A DNA stretch of 14,499 bases from Acidobacteriota bacterium. GTDB lineage: Bacteria > Acidobacteriota > Terriglobia > UBA7540. Below, piece after piece: positions 6,094 through 14,302 of the stretch (position 1 is its first letter; each line of letters starts with the position of its first letter). The DNA lies in the NCBI GenBank assembly GCA_003171295.1, contig PMYF01000593.1, positions 208 through 14,706 of the forward strand, given 5' to 3'. The position numbers were made by a program, and so were the translations under genes. Below the pieces are notes generated by a model, which ran no database searches, was not told the origin of the DNA, and worked only from the letters and a program-made list of their open reading frames with translations.

Positions 6094-9000
6094 ATGAAAG
6101 ATCATCTGCGCAGTCTTATTGCAATCATTGGGGCCCTCCTTTTCATCGCCCCTGGCCTGCTTCGCGCTCAAGCTACCGGTGAAATCACCGGTACCGTGGG
6201 TGATCCCAGCGGAGCTGTTGTTCCGAATGTCAGAGTGGCCGCCACGCACACAGCCACCGGGGTTTCGCGATTCACCATTACCAGCCGTGCAGGGACCTAC
6301 ACCATCCCGCTCTTGCCCGTGGGAACATATTCGGTTACGGCGGACGCCCCGGGCTTCAAAAAGGCAGTAGCGGAGGGAATCACCCTGGACGTGAGCCAGC
6401 AGCGGAAGGTGGATTTCACGCTGGCCCTGGCAGGAGTCCAGTCAACTGTGGAAGTCAACGCCGCCCCGCCTCTTCTCAACACGACGACCGGACAGCTCGG
6501 CGGTGTGGTGTCCGCAGAGCAGGTGCAGAATCTCCCGCTCAACGGTAGAAACATATCAGGCCTAGCCATGATGCAGCCAGGCATGGCCCAAGACACCGCG
6601 GGAACGCCGTGGATGGGTGCGTCTTGGATCAGCAACGGCAATCGTAGTGAGACCCTGGTAGGGACCTTAGATGACGCCGATGTCAGCGATGCGGAAATGG
6701 GTAGCCTCCAGTTCGCGAATTTCAATCTCGATGCGATCGCCGAATTCAAGATCCTGCAGAACAATTACTCCGCCCAATATGGGCAGGGCGGGGGCAGCAC
6801 TACCCAGATCGTGAGCAAGTCCGGCACCAACCAGTTTCACGGTAGCGCTTTCGACTATGTGAGGAACAGCGCCTTTGACGCTCGCAATTTCTTCTCCACA
6901 TCTGTACCGCCCTTCCGGCGCAATGAGTTTGGCGCCACCTTCGGAGGTCCGATTAAGAAGGACAAGACGTTTTTCTTCCTGCAATATGCGGGCCTGCGGC
7001 AGCGGCTTGGAGAACCGGACATCGAGGCTGTCCCTACCGCAGACGAGAGAAACGGAGTGGTGACGATTGCCGGGCCCAACGGGCAAGCTGATGCGCTTCA
7101 AGTCCCACTCAACCCCATTGCCCAGAACATTCTCGGCCGCTATCCATTGCCGAATCAGCCCAATGGTGTGTTCGGACCCAACACCTTCAATTACATGTTC
7201 TCACAGCCGACCAACGACGACCAGTTTTCGGCGCGCCTGGATCATCATTTTTCCACAGGAGACACCCTTTTCGCGCGCGCCTCATACATAAACCACATCT
7301 CTAAAGAAAGGGATCCCTGGGCCGCCGAGTTGGGCGGCGCTAATTTCTCGTCGAATAGTGTGGGCCAGCCGCGCAATTACGCTATTAGCGAAACCCACCT
7401 TTTCTCGCCCACCCTGCTCAATGATTTCACTTTTACTCTTAACCGCGGGATTCAGGGTTCGCCGGAGGTTCCGGCTGAGGCCACGACGACCGACACCAAT
7501 TTTTTGGACGGCAGCCTGGCGTCTTGGGGGCCTGACAACTTCGAAACCAAGTACGTCACCACCGTGTTCGGTTACAAAGACAACGTCGCCTGGACTACCG
7601 GCCGCCACTCGTGGAACTTGGGCGGAGAGTTTCGGCGGGAGCGGGATAATGGCACGGGCGTCGGTGTGGTGGGCCCCAGTGGCGTATTTTACTTCGATGC
7701 TGGCACGCCGCTCACCGCGACGATCCCTTCCACCAACGGAGGTCCCTCCTTGCTTGTGGGCACGCCCAGTCCGAGCGGCATGATCAGCTATATGGAAGGT
7801 GATGACGTCAATTATGCACGGGCCGCCACGGCGCCGGGCTATGGTCCGCCAGGAGGAGGCGCTGCTTGGTGGGGACTGCGCCGCTCCATGATCGCCGGCT
7901 ACGCTCAGGACGACATTAAGGTCACCCGGAAACTCACCCTAAACTTGGGCCTGCGTTACGAATACGCTTCTGTTCCCTGGGAAGTCGGCAATCGCCTGGC
8001 GCTGCCCGCCGATTACGGCAACCTCTACGGCCATTTTGTCGTTAATCCCCAACCCTTGTGGCCGCCGGACCGCATCGCGGGGGATTTTGGCCCACGGTTT
8101 GGTTTGGCGGCTGATCTGGGGAAGAACACGGTTCTGCGAGGTGGCTTTGGGATTTTCACCAATGTGATCCCCACCGTTTATCCGGACCAGGCGTTGGTAT
8201 CTTTCCCTATAGCCTCTGTGAGTTACTTGGACCACGCGCCGTATTCCCTGACCGCGCCGGCCGTTTCCCTTCCAGTCTTGACGAGCACTTCGGGGCAGCC
8301 CTTGGCGGCCAACTGGAACACAAAACAAATTCCGCCCAATACGCCGGTGAACATGGCCCCGTTCGCGGCCATTCTCGGTCCTATCGGCGGGTATTATCCC
8401 TCGGACCGGATGAGAAACGGCTACACGATCAGCGGCAACTTCACCCTGGAACACGAGTTTGCCGGCGGCATTGCCGTGCAAGCTTCCTACGTCGCGAACA
8501 ATGGCGTAAGCCTTTATAACCCGACCTATCCCAATGGGTTCGACGGCGCTGAACCGCAGTATGCTCCTTATAGCCAAATAACTCCGGGCCTCACTGAGCT
8601 CGATATGTTCTATAACGGGGCCCACTCGAGTTACAACGGCTTACAGGTGCAGGCGCGTAAAATCTCCACCACGCACGGCCTGCAGTTCCAAGCCAATTAC
8701 ACTTGGGCAAAAGACATGACGGATGCCGACGACGTGTGGAGTTCCGGGTGGGTCAATGGAGGAATAAGCCAAAACAATCCTCAATGCGTGAAGTGCGAGT
8801 ACGCGGCCGCAAGCTATAACGTTGCGCAGCGGTTTGTCGCCAACTTCGAGTACAACCTCCCCATGGGCAAGGGGCAGGCACTCTCGCGGCTTCCGGGGCG
8901 CCTTACCCAAGGCTGGAAAGTGCTCGGCATCTTCAGCGCCCAGTCCGGATCTCCGTTCACGGTGGTCGGTCCCTATGGAAGTCTGCAATATGGATTTGAC

Positions 9001-9420
9001 GCCCTTAGTGGTTTCGGCGCGCGACCGTTCCTCCTGAAGACCCCCACGCTCAGTTCCAGCACCGGCCAGTTCTTCTCCAATGCGGTTATTGGAGACAATA
9101 ACGGAATCGGCACCGGATTTTTCGATCTACCCACCGTCACCAGTCCGGTGAACGGCGAGGCAGTGCTGCCAACTCCGGGAAATTTAGGGCGCAATACATA
9201 TATAGGGCCCGGCTTGTCGAATCTTGATTTCTCGCTGATCAAGGAAACGAGAATCAGCGAGTCGAAGATGGTGCAGTTCCGCGCTGAGTTCTTCAACATT
9301 TTTAATCAAGCCACTTTCGGGTCGCCTGGGGGGATTCTCGGCTCATCGGGTTTTGGCATCTCGACCGGCACAGCCACCGCCGAGCGCCAGATTCAGTTTG
9401 GGTTGAGGTTCATTTTTTGA
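6094..9420 (+). CDS. TonB-dependent receptor, Oar-like, with carboxypeptidase-regulatory domain
   Basis: This 1108-residue outer-membrane protein would import a bulky substrate, probably a carbohydrate or glycoside, using TonB energy. The ATG at 6094 is chosen over 6058 because TGGAGG lies five nt before it and a signal peptide follows directly (MKDHLRSLIAIIGALLFIAP, cleavage after AQA at residue 27). Residues 28-115 form a CarboxypepD_reg-like beta domain (TGEITGTVGDPSGAVVPNVR, LPVGTYSVTADAPGFKK). The plug follows from about 130 (LGGVVSAEQVQNLPLNGRNI; VSKSGTNQFHGSAFDYVRNS). The rest is beta-barrel, with a typical strand such as LTLNLGLRYEYASVPWEVGN and a C-terminus IQFGLRFIF ending in Phe for BAM recognition. 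Oar-like receptors of this architecture are very common in Acidobacteriota. The substrate is inferred only from the downstream oxidoreductase/DUF1080 genes. The gene is intact; IS630 separates it from its likely promoter. Confidence 0.93.
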   Translation: MKDHLRSLIAIIGALLFIAPGLLRAQATGEITGTVGDPSGAVVPNVRVAATHTATGVSRFTITSRAGTYTIPLLPVGTYSVTADAPGFKKAVAEGITLDVSQQRKVDFTLALAGVQSTVEVNAAPPLLNTTTGQLGGVVSAEQVQNLPLNGRNISGLAMMQPGMAQDTAGTPWMGASWISNGNRSETLVGTLDDADVSDAEMGSLQFANFNLDAIAEFKILQNNYSAQYGQGGGSTTQIVSKSGTNQFHGSAFDYVRNSAFDARNFFSTSVPPFRRNEFGATFGGPIKKDKTFFFLQYAGLRQRLGEPDIEAVPTADERNGVVTIAGPNGQADALQVPLNPIAQNILGRYPLPNQPNGVFGPNTFNYMFSQPTNDDQFSARLDHHFSTGDTLFARASYINHISKERDPWAAELGGANFSSNSVGQPRNYAISETHLFSPTLLNDFTFTLNRGIQGSPEVPAEATTTDTNFLDGSLASWGPDNFETKYVTTVFGYKDNVAWTTGRHSWNLGGEFRRERDNGTGVGVVGPSGVFYFDAGTPLTATIPSTNGGPSLLVGTPSPSGMISYMEGDDVNYARAATAPGYGPPGGGAAWWGLRRSMIAGYAQDDIKVTRKLTLNLGLRYEYASVPWEVGNRLALPADYGNLYGHFVVNPQPLWPPDRIAGDFGPRFGLAADLGKNTVLRGGFGIFTNVIPTVYPDQALVSFPIASVSYLDHAPYSLTAPAVSLPVLTSTSGQPLAANWNTKQIPPNTPVNMAPFAAILGPIGGYYPSDRMRNGYTISGNFTLEHEFAGGIAVQASYVANNGVSLYNPTYPNGFDGAEPQYAPYSQITPGLTELDMFYNGAHSSYNGLQVQARKISTTHGLQFQANYTWAKDMTDADDVWSSGWVNGGISQNNPQCVKCEYAAASYNVAQRFVANFEYNLPMGKGQALSRLPGRLTQGWKVLGIFSAQSGSPFTVVGPYGSLQYGFDALSGFGARPFLLKTPTLSSSTGQFFSNAVIGDNNGIGTGFFDLPTVTSPVNGEAVLPTPGNLGRNTYIGPGLSNLDFSLIKETRISESKMVQFRAEFFNIFNQATFGSPGGILGSSGFGISTGTATAERQIQFGLRFIF

Positions 9421-9531
9421 TTCAGCCCAGTTATGTGCAACAGACACAGCTCCGAAAGTGGGTAACGAGAATCGTGCCGGCCGCAATATGGCTGAGCTCC
9501 TAAATGTCACCTTGAAGGAGGCATTTACGCA
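9421..9531. other. Gap after the TonB receptor
   Basis: I see no gene, hairpin with T-run or other signal except the AAGGAGG (9515-9521) that precedes the decayed ORF at 9532. Confidence 0.4.
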
Positions 9532-9749
9532 ATGACGCGGCGGCGCCAGACTGGCGGAAGCTTTTGCAGACCTTGGCTAGCAGCCACTGCACCGTCTGGC
9601 AGTTTCTATCTGGACCCGCGCCGACAGGCCTTGGCTTGCCGCCCATTGCTCTCGACTGCCACGAAGAGTTGCCTGGGCCTATCCTCCTTCAGGGTGCAGA
9701 GGACGGGCGGGTGACATTCCAGAACATTGTAGTTATTCCCGCGAAATAG
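9532..9749 (+). pseudogene. Decayed DUF1080 gene, start and tail only
   Basis: The final part, IALDCHEELPGPILLQGAED followed by GRVTFQNIVVIPAK and a TAG at 9747, is clearly homologous to the C-terminus of the two intact DUF1080 proteins downstream (ALDRHEVPGPLYLQGAEDGR, VAFRNIVITPAQK), with one extra codon. A well-placed ribosome site and ATG (9532) remain, but that frame runs out of phase and stops at 9714. About 470 nt of the expected 690-nt gene are missing, so an internal deletion joined the two ends. It stands directly upstream of the first intact module and is best read as the tail of an older, third copy. Confidence 0.7.
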
Positions 9750-9791
9750 CCAAATCGAATCGATGGAGAGCTAGGCAAGATGTTTTCTGTG

Positions 9792-9804
9792 CAGCTTAAA
9801 GCTG
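9792..9804. promoter_or_regulatory. Leader palindrome of module copy 1
   Basis: CAGCTT-A-AAGCTG is a perfect palindrome with one central base, about 75 nt before the oxidoreductase ATG. The matching site in copy 2 (12070-12082) has different middle bases but the same CAGCT and AGCTG arms, which hints at a conserved operator. Confidence 0.35.
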
Positions 9805-9877
9805 ACGGTCCCGGTTGAGGGCGCTGGCAGAGAGATGGGGACGGTTGTTCCAAGACGAGTCAAAGGAGGTTTTACCC

Positions 9878-11191
9878 ATGGAATCATCGAGTCATATATC
9901 CCGACGGAATTTCATGAAGGCAGCCACTCTGGGCGGCGCGGCCCTTGCGGCTGCCCCGGCTTGGGGCCGCGTGCTGGGAGCGAACGACCGCATAAACGTT
10001 GGCTTGATCGGCATCGGCTCCCGCGGCTCGGATCATCTCGACCTACTGCTCCAGCACCGGGAAAACAAGCCGGACATCGAAATCGTGGCGCTCTGTGATG
10101 TTTACCAGAAACGCCTTAACGTCGCGGCGCGCAAAGCGCCGGGGGCCAAGACGTACGTTCACCACCAGGAAGTGCTGCAGCGCTCCGACATCGATGTGGT
10201 TTTCATTGTCACGCCCGATCATTGGCACGCTCCCATCACGCTGGCGGCGATGGAGAGTGGCAAGGACGTTTACGTCGAAAAGCCCATGACGCACACGGTC
10301 GAGGAGAGCAAAGTGGTCGCTCACAGGGCGAAGGAACTCAAGCGAGTGGTGCAGGTGGGCGTGCAGGGGCTTTCCTGGAACCGTTGGCACAAAATCCACG
10401 AGATTATTCAATCCGGGATGATCGGTCAGGTGGTGGCCGTGCAGGGCACGTATAGCCGCAATGCCCCGGGAGGCGACTGGAACAGTGACTACTGGGTGAT
10501 TGATCCCGCAGCCAGCCCGGATGCCACCGGCGAAGAACACATCGATTGGAAGCAGTGGCTTGGTTCCGCTCCCCCGATGCCCTTTAATGCTGACCGGTTT
10601 TTCCGCTTCCGCAAGTATTGGGACTACTCGGGCGGCATCTCCACTGACCTGCATTACCATGTCGTTGCTCCTTTCCATGTTGGGGTTGCCAACGATTTTC
10701 CAACTCGCGTGGCGGGCATGGGCGGGCTCTGGATTTACAACGATGGCCGCGAAGTCCCCGACACGTTCTTGACCGCTGCCGATTACCCCGGCAAATACTC
10801 GATGACCATCCAGTCCTCGCAGGTCAACGAGAATGGACCCATGATGATGATCCGCGGGACCAAAGCAACGATTCATCTGAGCGACGAATGGGAAGGCCCA
10901 CCCTCCCGACAGTACGATTATGCGGATATTTTCCCCGAATCGCCGTTCGCGGAAGAATTCGTAAAGAAATACGGCAACGACCAGGTACGTGTCGATGGCA
11001 TAGGGAATGAAGGTGATCTCAAGCACGTCGACAACTTCTTGGACTGCGTGCGGTCGCGGCAGCAGCCGAACTGCCATGCGGACCTCGGTTATAAGGTCTC
11101 AGTAACGACAGATCTTTCCGTGCGCTCTTACCGGAACGGCAAGATATATTACTTCGATGCGGAGCGTGAGCAGGTGGTGGAAAAGGGATAG
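9878..11191 (+). CDS. Tat-exported Gfo/Idh/MocA oxidoreductase, copy 1
   Basis: A 437-residue NAD(P)-dependent dehydrogenase acting outside the cytoplasm on a sugar or glycoside. The ATG at 9878 is set by AAAGGAGG (9862-9869) and by the twin-arginine signal that follows (SRRNFMKAATLGGAALAAAP, R9 and R10), likely cut after Ala28. The Rossmann motif NVGLIGIGSRGSDHL is at 40-54, and the family EKP motif is in VYVEKPMTHTVEES, with E134-K135-P136. The C-terminal alpha/beta domain has RKYWDYSGGISTDLHYHVVA and ends YFDAEREQVVEKG. In known pathways, members of this family paired with DUF1080 proteins oxidise C3 of a glucoside to a 3-keto sugar; the pairing here suggests the same, but the substrate is unknown. 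The DUF1080 gene follows after 87 nt, probably in one operon. Confidence 0.92.
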   Translation: MESSSHISRRNFMKAATLGGAALAAAPAWGRVLGANDRINVGLIGIGSRGSDHLDLLLQHRENKPDIEIVALCDVYQKRLNVAARKAPGAKTYVHHQEVLQRSDIDVVFIVTPDHWHAPITLAAMESGKDVYVEKPMTHTVEESKVVAHRAKELKRVVQVGVQGLSWNRWHKIHEIIQSGMIGQVVAVQGTYSRNAPGGDWNSDYWVIDPAASPDATGEEHIDWKQWLGSAPPMPFNADRFFRFRKYWDYSGGISTDLHYHVVAPFHVGVANDFPTRVAGMGGLWIYNDGREVPDTFLTAADYPGKYSMTIQSSQVNENGPMMMIRGTKATIHLSDEWEGPPSRQYDYADIFPESPFAEEFVKKYGNDQVRVDGIGNEGDLKHVDNFLDCVRSRQQPNCHADLGYKVSVTTDLSVRSYRNGKIYYFDAEREQVVEKG

Positions 11192-11278
11192 GCTGCAAAT
11201 CCCAGGAACCTCGAAATAGGCAACCTTTAGCCGTTAATCATGGCAGTGGTCATTTTTCATTAAATCGATGAGGAAATT

Positions 11279-11968
11279 ATGGTGCGCATAAGATTCAGTC
11301 CAGACGTCCGCGGCCGAGTTGGCGATCCCACCTTCAAAAAACTCGCCCTGATACTTTCCTTGCTGATTGTTTCAATACCCGTCTCAACCCTCAACGCGCG
11401 GGAAGGTGCCCCGAAATGGGGCAAGCCTATCACTTTATTCAATGGCAGGGATATTACTGGCTGGAGGTTTAGTGATCCAAGCCGTGCACGCAGTTGGGAG
11501 GTTGAAGAGGGGATGCTTATCAGCTCTGGAAGGGGCGCTAACATTATGACTATTCCCCAATTTGATGATTTCAAGTTGCATCTGGAGTTCAACTGTGCGC
11601 CAAGATCCAACAGCGGTGTCTATTTGCGGGGCCGTTACGCAGATTTGAAACACCTCGAGGTGCAGATTGAAACTGACTCCGAGGAGGAACCGCCTAGTCA
11701 CCATGCGGGCGCGGTGTACGGACTCCTTGCCCCCTCGCCGGAGCTGCCGCGCAGGTCTGGAGAATGGCAGAGCTTTGATATTATCCTGGTCGGGCGAACC
11801 ATCACCGTTGTGCAGAATGGTCAAACCGTCATCGATCACCAGGAGATCCCAGGAATCAAGATAGGTGCTCTCGACCGCCACGAAGTGCCTGGGCCTCTCT
11901 ACCTTCAGGGTGCCGAGGACGGACGGGTGGCTTTCCGGAACATTGTTATTACGCCCGCGCAGAAATGA
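11279..11968 (+). CDS. Secreted DUF1080 protein (3-keto-disaccharide hydrolase family), copy 1
   Basis: This 229-residue concanavalin-like jelly-roll protein is predicted to cleave the 3-keto-glycoside made by the oxidoreductase. The ATG at 11279 follows GAGGA by four nt. A signal peptide with a hydrophobic core (KLALILSLLIVSIPVSTLNA) would be cut after residue 40. The domain begins with KWGKPITLFNGRDITGWRFS and continues through FDDFKLHLEFNCAPRSNSGV, YLRGRYADLKHLEVQIETDS, HHAGAVYGLLAPS and the ending ALDRHEVPGPLYLQGAEDGR. This order and the W-x-F/NSG-x-LRGR features are typical of PF06439. There is no lipobox cysteine, so the mature protein is probably free in the periplasm or secreted. Assignment to 3-keto hydrolysis comes from characterised family members. 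Confidence 0.9.
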   Translation: MVRIRFSPDVRGRVGDPTFKKLALILSLLIVSIPVSTLNAREGAPKWGKPITLFNGRDITGWRFSDPSRARSWEVEEGMLISSGRGANIMTIPQFDDFKLHLEFNCAPRSNSGVYLRGRYADLKHLEVQIETDSEEEPPSHHAGAVYGLLAPSPELPRRSGEWQSFDIILVGRTITVVQNGQTVIDHQEIPGIKIGALDRHEVPGPLYLQGAEDGRVAFRNIVITPAQK

Positions 11969-12069
11969 TTCAGGAGGGATTTGGACTTGATTATTTCTCC
12001 GGTCACGAGGCTGCATTTCGCGCATCAGTTCTGGCGCGCCCCATTCCTCGATGGGGCGGATTGTTTCTG

Positions 12070-12082
12070 CAGCTTATAGCTG
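12070..12082. promoter_or_regulatory. Leader palindrome of module copy 2
   Basis: CAGCT-TAT-AGCTG is the counterpart of the palindrome at 9792-9804; the arms are kept while the centre differs. Confidence 0.35.
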
Positions 12083-12154
12083 ACGGTCCCGGTGGGGGCG
12101 TTTGCAGAGAGATGGGGCCGGTTGTTCCAAGACGAGTCAAAGGAGGTTTTACCC

Positions 12155-13462
12155 ATGGAATCATCGAGTCATTTATCCCAAAGGAATTTCATGAAGGCAG
12201 CCACTCTTGGCGGCGCGGCCCTTGCGGCTGCCCCGGCTTGGGGCCGCGTGCTGGGAGCGAACGACCGCATAAACGTTGGCTTGATCGGCGTCGGCTCCCG
12301 CGGCTCGGATCATCTTGACTATCTGCTCCAGCACCGGGAAAACAAGCCGGACATCGAAATCGTGGCGCTCTGTGATGTTTACCAGAAACGTCTTAACGTG
12401 GCAGCTCGCAAAGCGCCGGGGGCCAAGACGTACGTTCACCACCAGGAAGTGCTGCAGCGCTCCGACATCGATGTGGTTTTCATTGTCACGCCCGATCATT
12501 GGCACGCTCCCATCACGCTGGCGGCGATGGAGAGCGGCAAGGACGTTTACGTCGAAAAGCCCATGACGCACACGGTCGAGGAGAGCAAAGTGGTCGCTCA
12601 CAGGGCGAAGGAACTCAAGCGCGTGGTGCAAGTGGGCGTGCAGGCTCTTTCGTGGAAGCGCTGGCATAAGATCCACGACATCATTCAATCCGGGATGATC
12701 GGCCAGGTCGTGGCCGTGCAGGGCACGTACAGCAGCAATTCCCCGCGAGGCAAGCGGAGGGTGATGGATACTGCTGCCGGCCCGGAGGCGACAGGGGAAG
12801 AGCACATCGACTGGAAACAATGGCTTGGCCCAGCTCCCCAGATTCCGTTCAATGCGGACCGCTTCTTCCACTTCCGTAAATATTGGGACTACTCGGGCGG
12901 CATCGCCACCGACCTGCATTACCATATCGTCGCCCCTTTCCATGTTGCGGTCGCCAACGATTTTCCGACTCGCGTGGCCGGCATGGGCGGACTGTGGGTT
13001 TACGACGATGGCCGCGAAATCCCCGACACGTTCTTGACCGCTGCCGATTACCCGAGCAAATACTCGATGACCATCCAGTCCTCGCAGGTCAACGAGAATG
13101 GACCCATGATGATGATTCGCGGGACCAAAGCGACGATCCATCTGAGCGACGAATGGGAAGCCCCACCCTCCCGAAAGTACGATTACGCGGATATCTTCCC
13201 CGAATCGCCGTTCGCGGAAGAATTCGTAAAGAAATACGGCAACGACCAGGTTCGTGTCGAGGGCGTGGGGGGTTGGTATGAAGACGACATCAAGCACGTC
13301 GACAACTTCCTGGACTGCGTGCGGTCGCGGCAGCAGCCGAACTGCCATGCGGACCTCGGTTATAAGGTCTCAGTAACGATAGATCTTTCCGTGCGCTCTT
13401 ACCGGAACGGCAAGATGTATTACTTCGATGCGGAGCATGAGCAGGTGGTGGAAAAGGGATAG
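12155..13462 (+). CDS. Gfo/Idh/MocA oxidoreductase, copy 2, with altered Tat motif
   Basis: A 435-residue paralogue of the enzyme at 9878, with the same start context (AAAGGAGG then ATG), Rossmann motif NVGLIGVGSRGSDHLDY, EKP motif and C-terminus YFDAEHEQVVEKG. Three differences stand out. The twin-arginine motif is SQRNFMK instead of SRRNFMK (CAA at 12179-12181). A loop after VVAVQGTYSSNSPRGKR is four residues shorter and otherwise different from YSRNAPGGDWNSDYWVIDPA in copy 1. A second loop near 13260 is two residues longer (GVGGWYEDDIKHVDN versus GIGNEGDLKHVDN). Most other positions agree. The reading frame is intact, so the gene is probably functional. Export by Tat is uncertain, and substrate range may differ. 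It is followed after 87 nt by the second DUF1080 gene. Confidence 0.92.
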   Translation: MESSSHLSQRNFMKAATLGGAALAAAPAWGRVLGANDRINVGLIGVGSRGSDHLDYLLQHRENKPDIEIVALCDVYQKRLNVAARKAPGAKTYVHHQEVLQRSDIDVVFIVTPDHWHAPITLAAMESGKDVYVEKPMTHTVEESKVVAHRAKELKRVVQVGVQALSWKRWHKIHDIIQSGMIGQVVAVQGTYSSNSPRGKRRVMDTAAGPEATGEEHIDWKQWLGPAPQIPFNADRFFHFRKYWDYSGGIATDLHYHIVAPFHVAVANDFPTRVAGMGGLWVYDDGREIPDTFLTAADYPSKYSMTIQSSQVNENGPMMMIRGTKATIHLSDEWEAPPSRKYDYADIFPESPFAEEFVKKYGNDQVRVEGVGGWYEDDIKHVDNFLDCVRSRQQPNCHADLGYKVSVTIDLSVRSYRNGKMYYFDAEHEQVVEKG

Positions 13463-13549
13463 GCCGTAAATCCCAGGGGCCTGGAAGTAAGCAACCTTTA
13501 GCCGTTCATCGTGGCAGTGGTCATTTTTCACTAAATCGGGGAGGAAATT

Positions 13550-14239
13550 ATGGTTCGGATAAGATTCAGTCCAGATGTCCGCTGCCGAGTTGGCGATGCC
13601 ATAGTCAAAAGACGGGCCCTGTTGCTTTCCTTGCTGATTGTTTCAATCTCCGTCTCAACCCTCAACGCGCAGGAAGGTACCCCGGAATGGGGCAAGCCTA
13701 TCACTTTATTCAATGGCAGGGATATTACTGGCTGGAGGTTTAGTGATCCAAGCGGGGCACGCAGTTGGAAGGTTGAAGAAGGGACGCTTGTCAGCCCTGG
13801 AAGGGGCGCTAACATTATGACTATTTCCAAATTTGATGATTTCAAGTTGCATGTGGAGTTCAACTGTGCGCCAAAATCCAACAGCGGTGTCTATTTGCGG
13901 GGCCGTTACGCGGATTTGAAATGGCTCGAGGTGCAGATTGAAACTGACTCCGAGGAGGAACCGCCTAGTCACCATACGGGCGCGGTGTACGGACTCCTTG
14001 CCCCCTCGCCGGAGCTGCCGCGCAGGTCTGGAGAATGGCAGAGCTTTGATATCACCCTGGTCGGGCGAACCATCACCGTTGTGCAGAATGGTCAAACCGT
14101 CATCGATCACCAGGAGATCCCAGGAATCAAGGGAGCTGCTCTCGACCGCCACGAAGTGCCTGGGCCTCTCTACCTTCAGGGTGGCGAGGACGGGCGGGTG
14201 GCTTTCCGGAACATTGTTATTACGCCCGCGCAGAAATGA
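13550..14239 (+). CDS. Secreted DUF1080 protein, copy 2
   Basis: A 229-residue paralogue of the protein at 11279, with the same length and no gaps. The ATG at 13550 follows GGGGAGGA (13538-13545). The signal peptide core is RRALLLSLLIVSISVSTLNA, with cleavage before QEGTPEWG. Domain motifs match copy 1: KPITLFNGRDITGWRFSDPS, FDDFKLHVEFNCAPKSNSGV, YLRGRYADLKWLEVQIETDS, then HHTGAVYGLLAPSPELPRRS and HEVPGPLYLQGGEDGRVAFR. Changes are scattered single substitutions (for example K for R, W for H before LEVQ, T for A after HH), none in the core motifs. It probably works with the adjacent oxidoreductase copy, and both pairs are kept intact. The role is inferred from the family. Confidence 0.9.
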   Translation: MVRIRFSPDVRCRVGDAIVKRRALLLSLLIVSISVSTLNAQEGTPEWGKPITLFNGRDITGWRFSDPSGARSWKVEEGTLVSPGRGANIMTISKFDDFKLHVEFNCAPKSNSGVYLRGRYADLKWLEVQIETDSEEEPPSHHTGAVYGLLAPSPELPRRSGEWQSFDITLVGRTITVVQNGQTVIDHQEIPGIKGAALDRHEVPGPLYLQGGEDGRVAFRNIVITPAQK

Positions 14240-14302
14240 TTCAGGGGGGATTTGGATTTGATTATTTCTCCGGTCATGAGGCTGCATTTCGCGCATCAGT
14301 TT

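Larger units (their letters stand above)
9782..12031 (+). repeat. Tandem module, copy 1 (oxidoreductase + DUF1080)
   Basis: This roughly 2.25-kb unit is repeated at 12061-14302. Homology begins in the leader (GCAGCTTAAAGCTGACGGTC) and ends after the DUF1080 stop at GCATTTCGCGCATCAGTT. Gene order, the 87-nt gap between the two genes and both ribosome sites are preserved. Confidence 0.9.
12061..14302 (+). repeat. Tandem module, copy 2 (oxidoreductase + DUF1080)
   Basis: Second copy of 9782-12031, following it directly with a 29-nt spacer that has no clear counterpart. Corresponding DUF1080 genes are 2271 nt apart and have identical length. Confidence 0.9.

Noticed and set aside
10043..11077. 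Long minus-strand open frame opposite oxidoreductase copy 1 (and 12173-13348 opposite copy 2)
   Set aside because: They mirror the codon structure of the conserved plus-strand gene, have no domain and no ribosome site, and occur in both copies only because the copies are similar.
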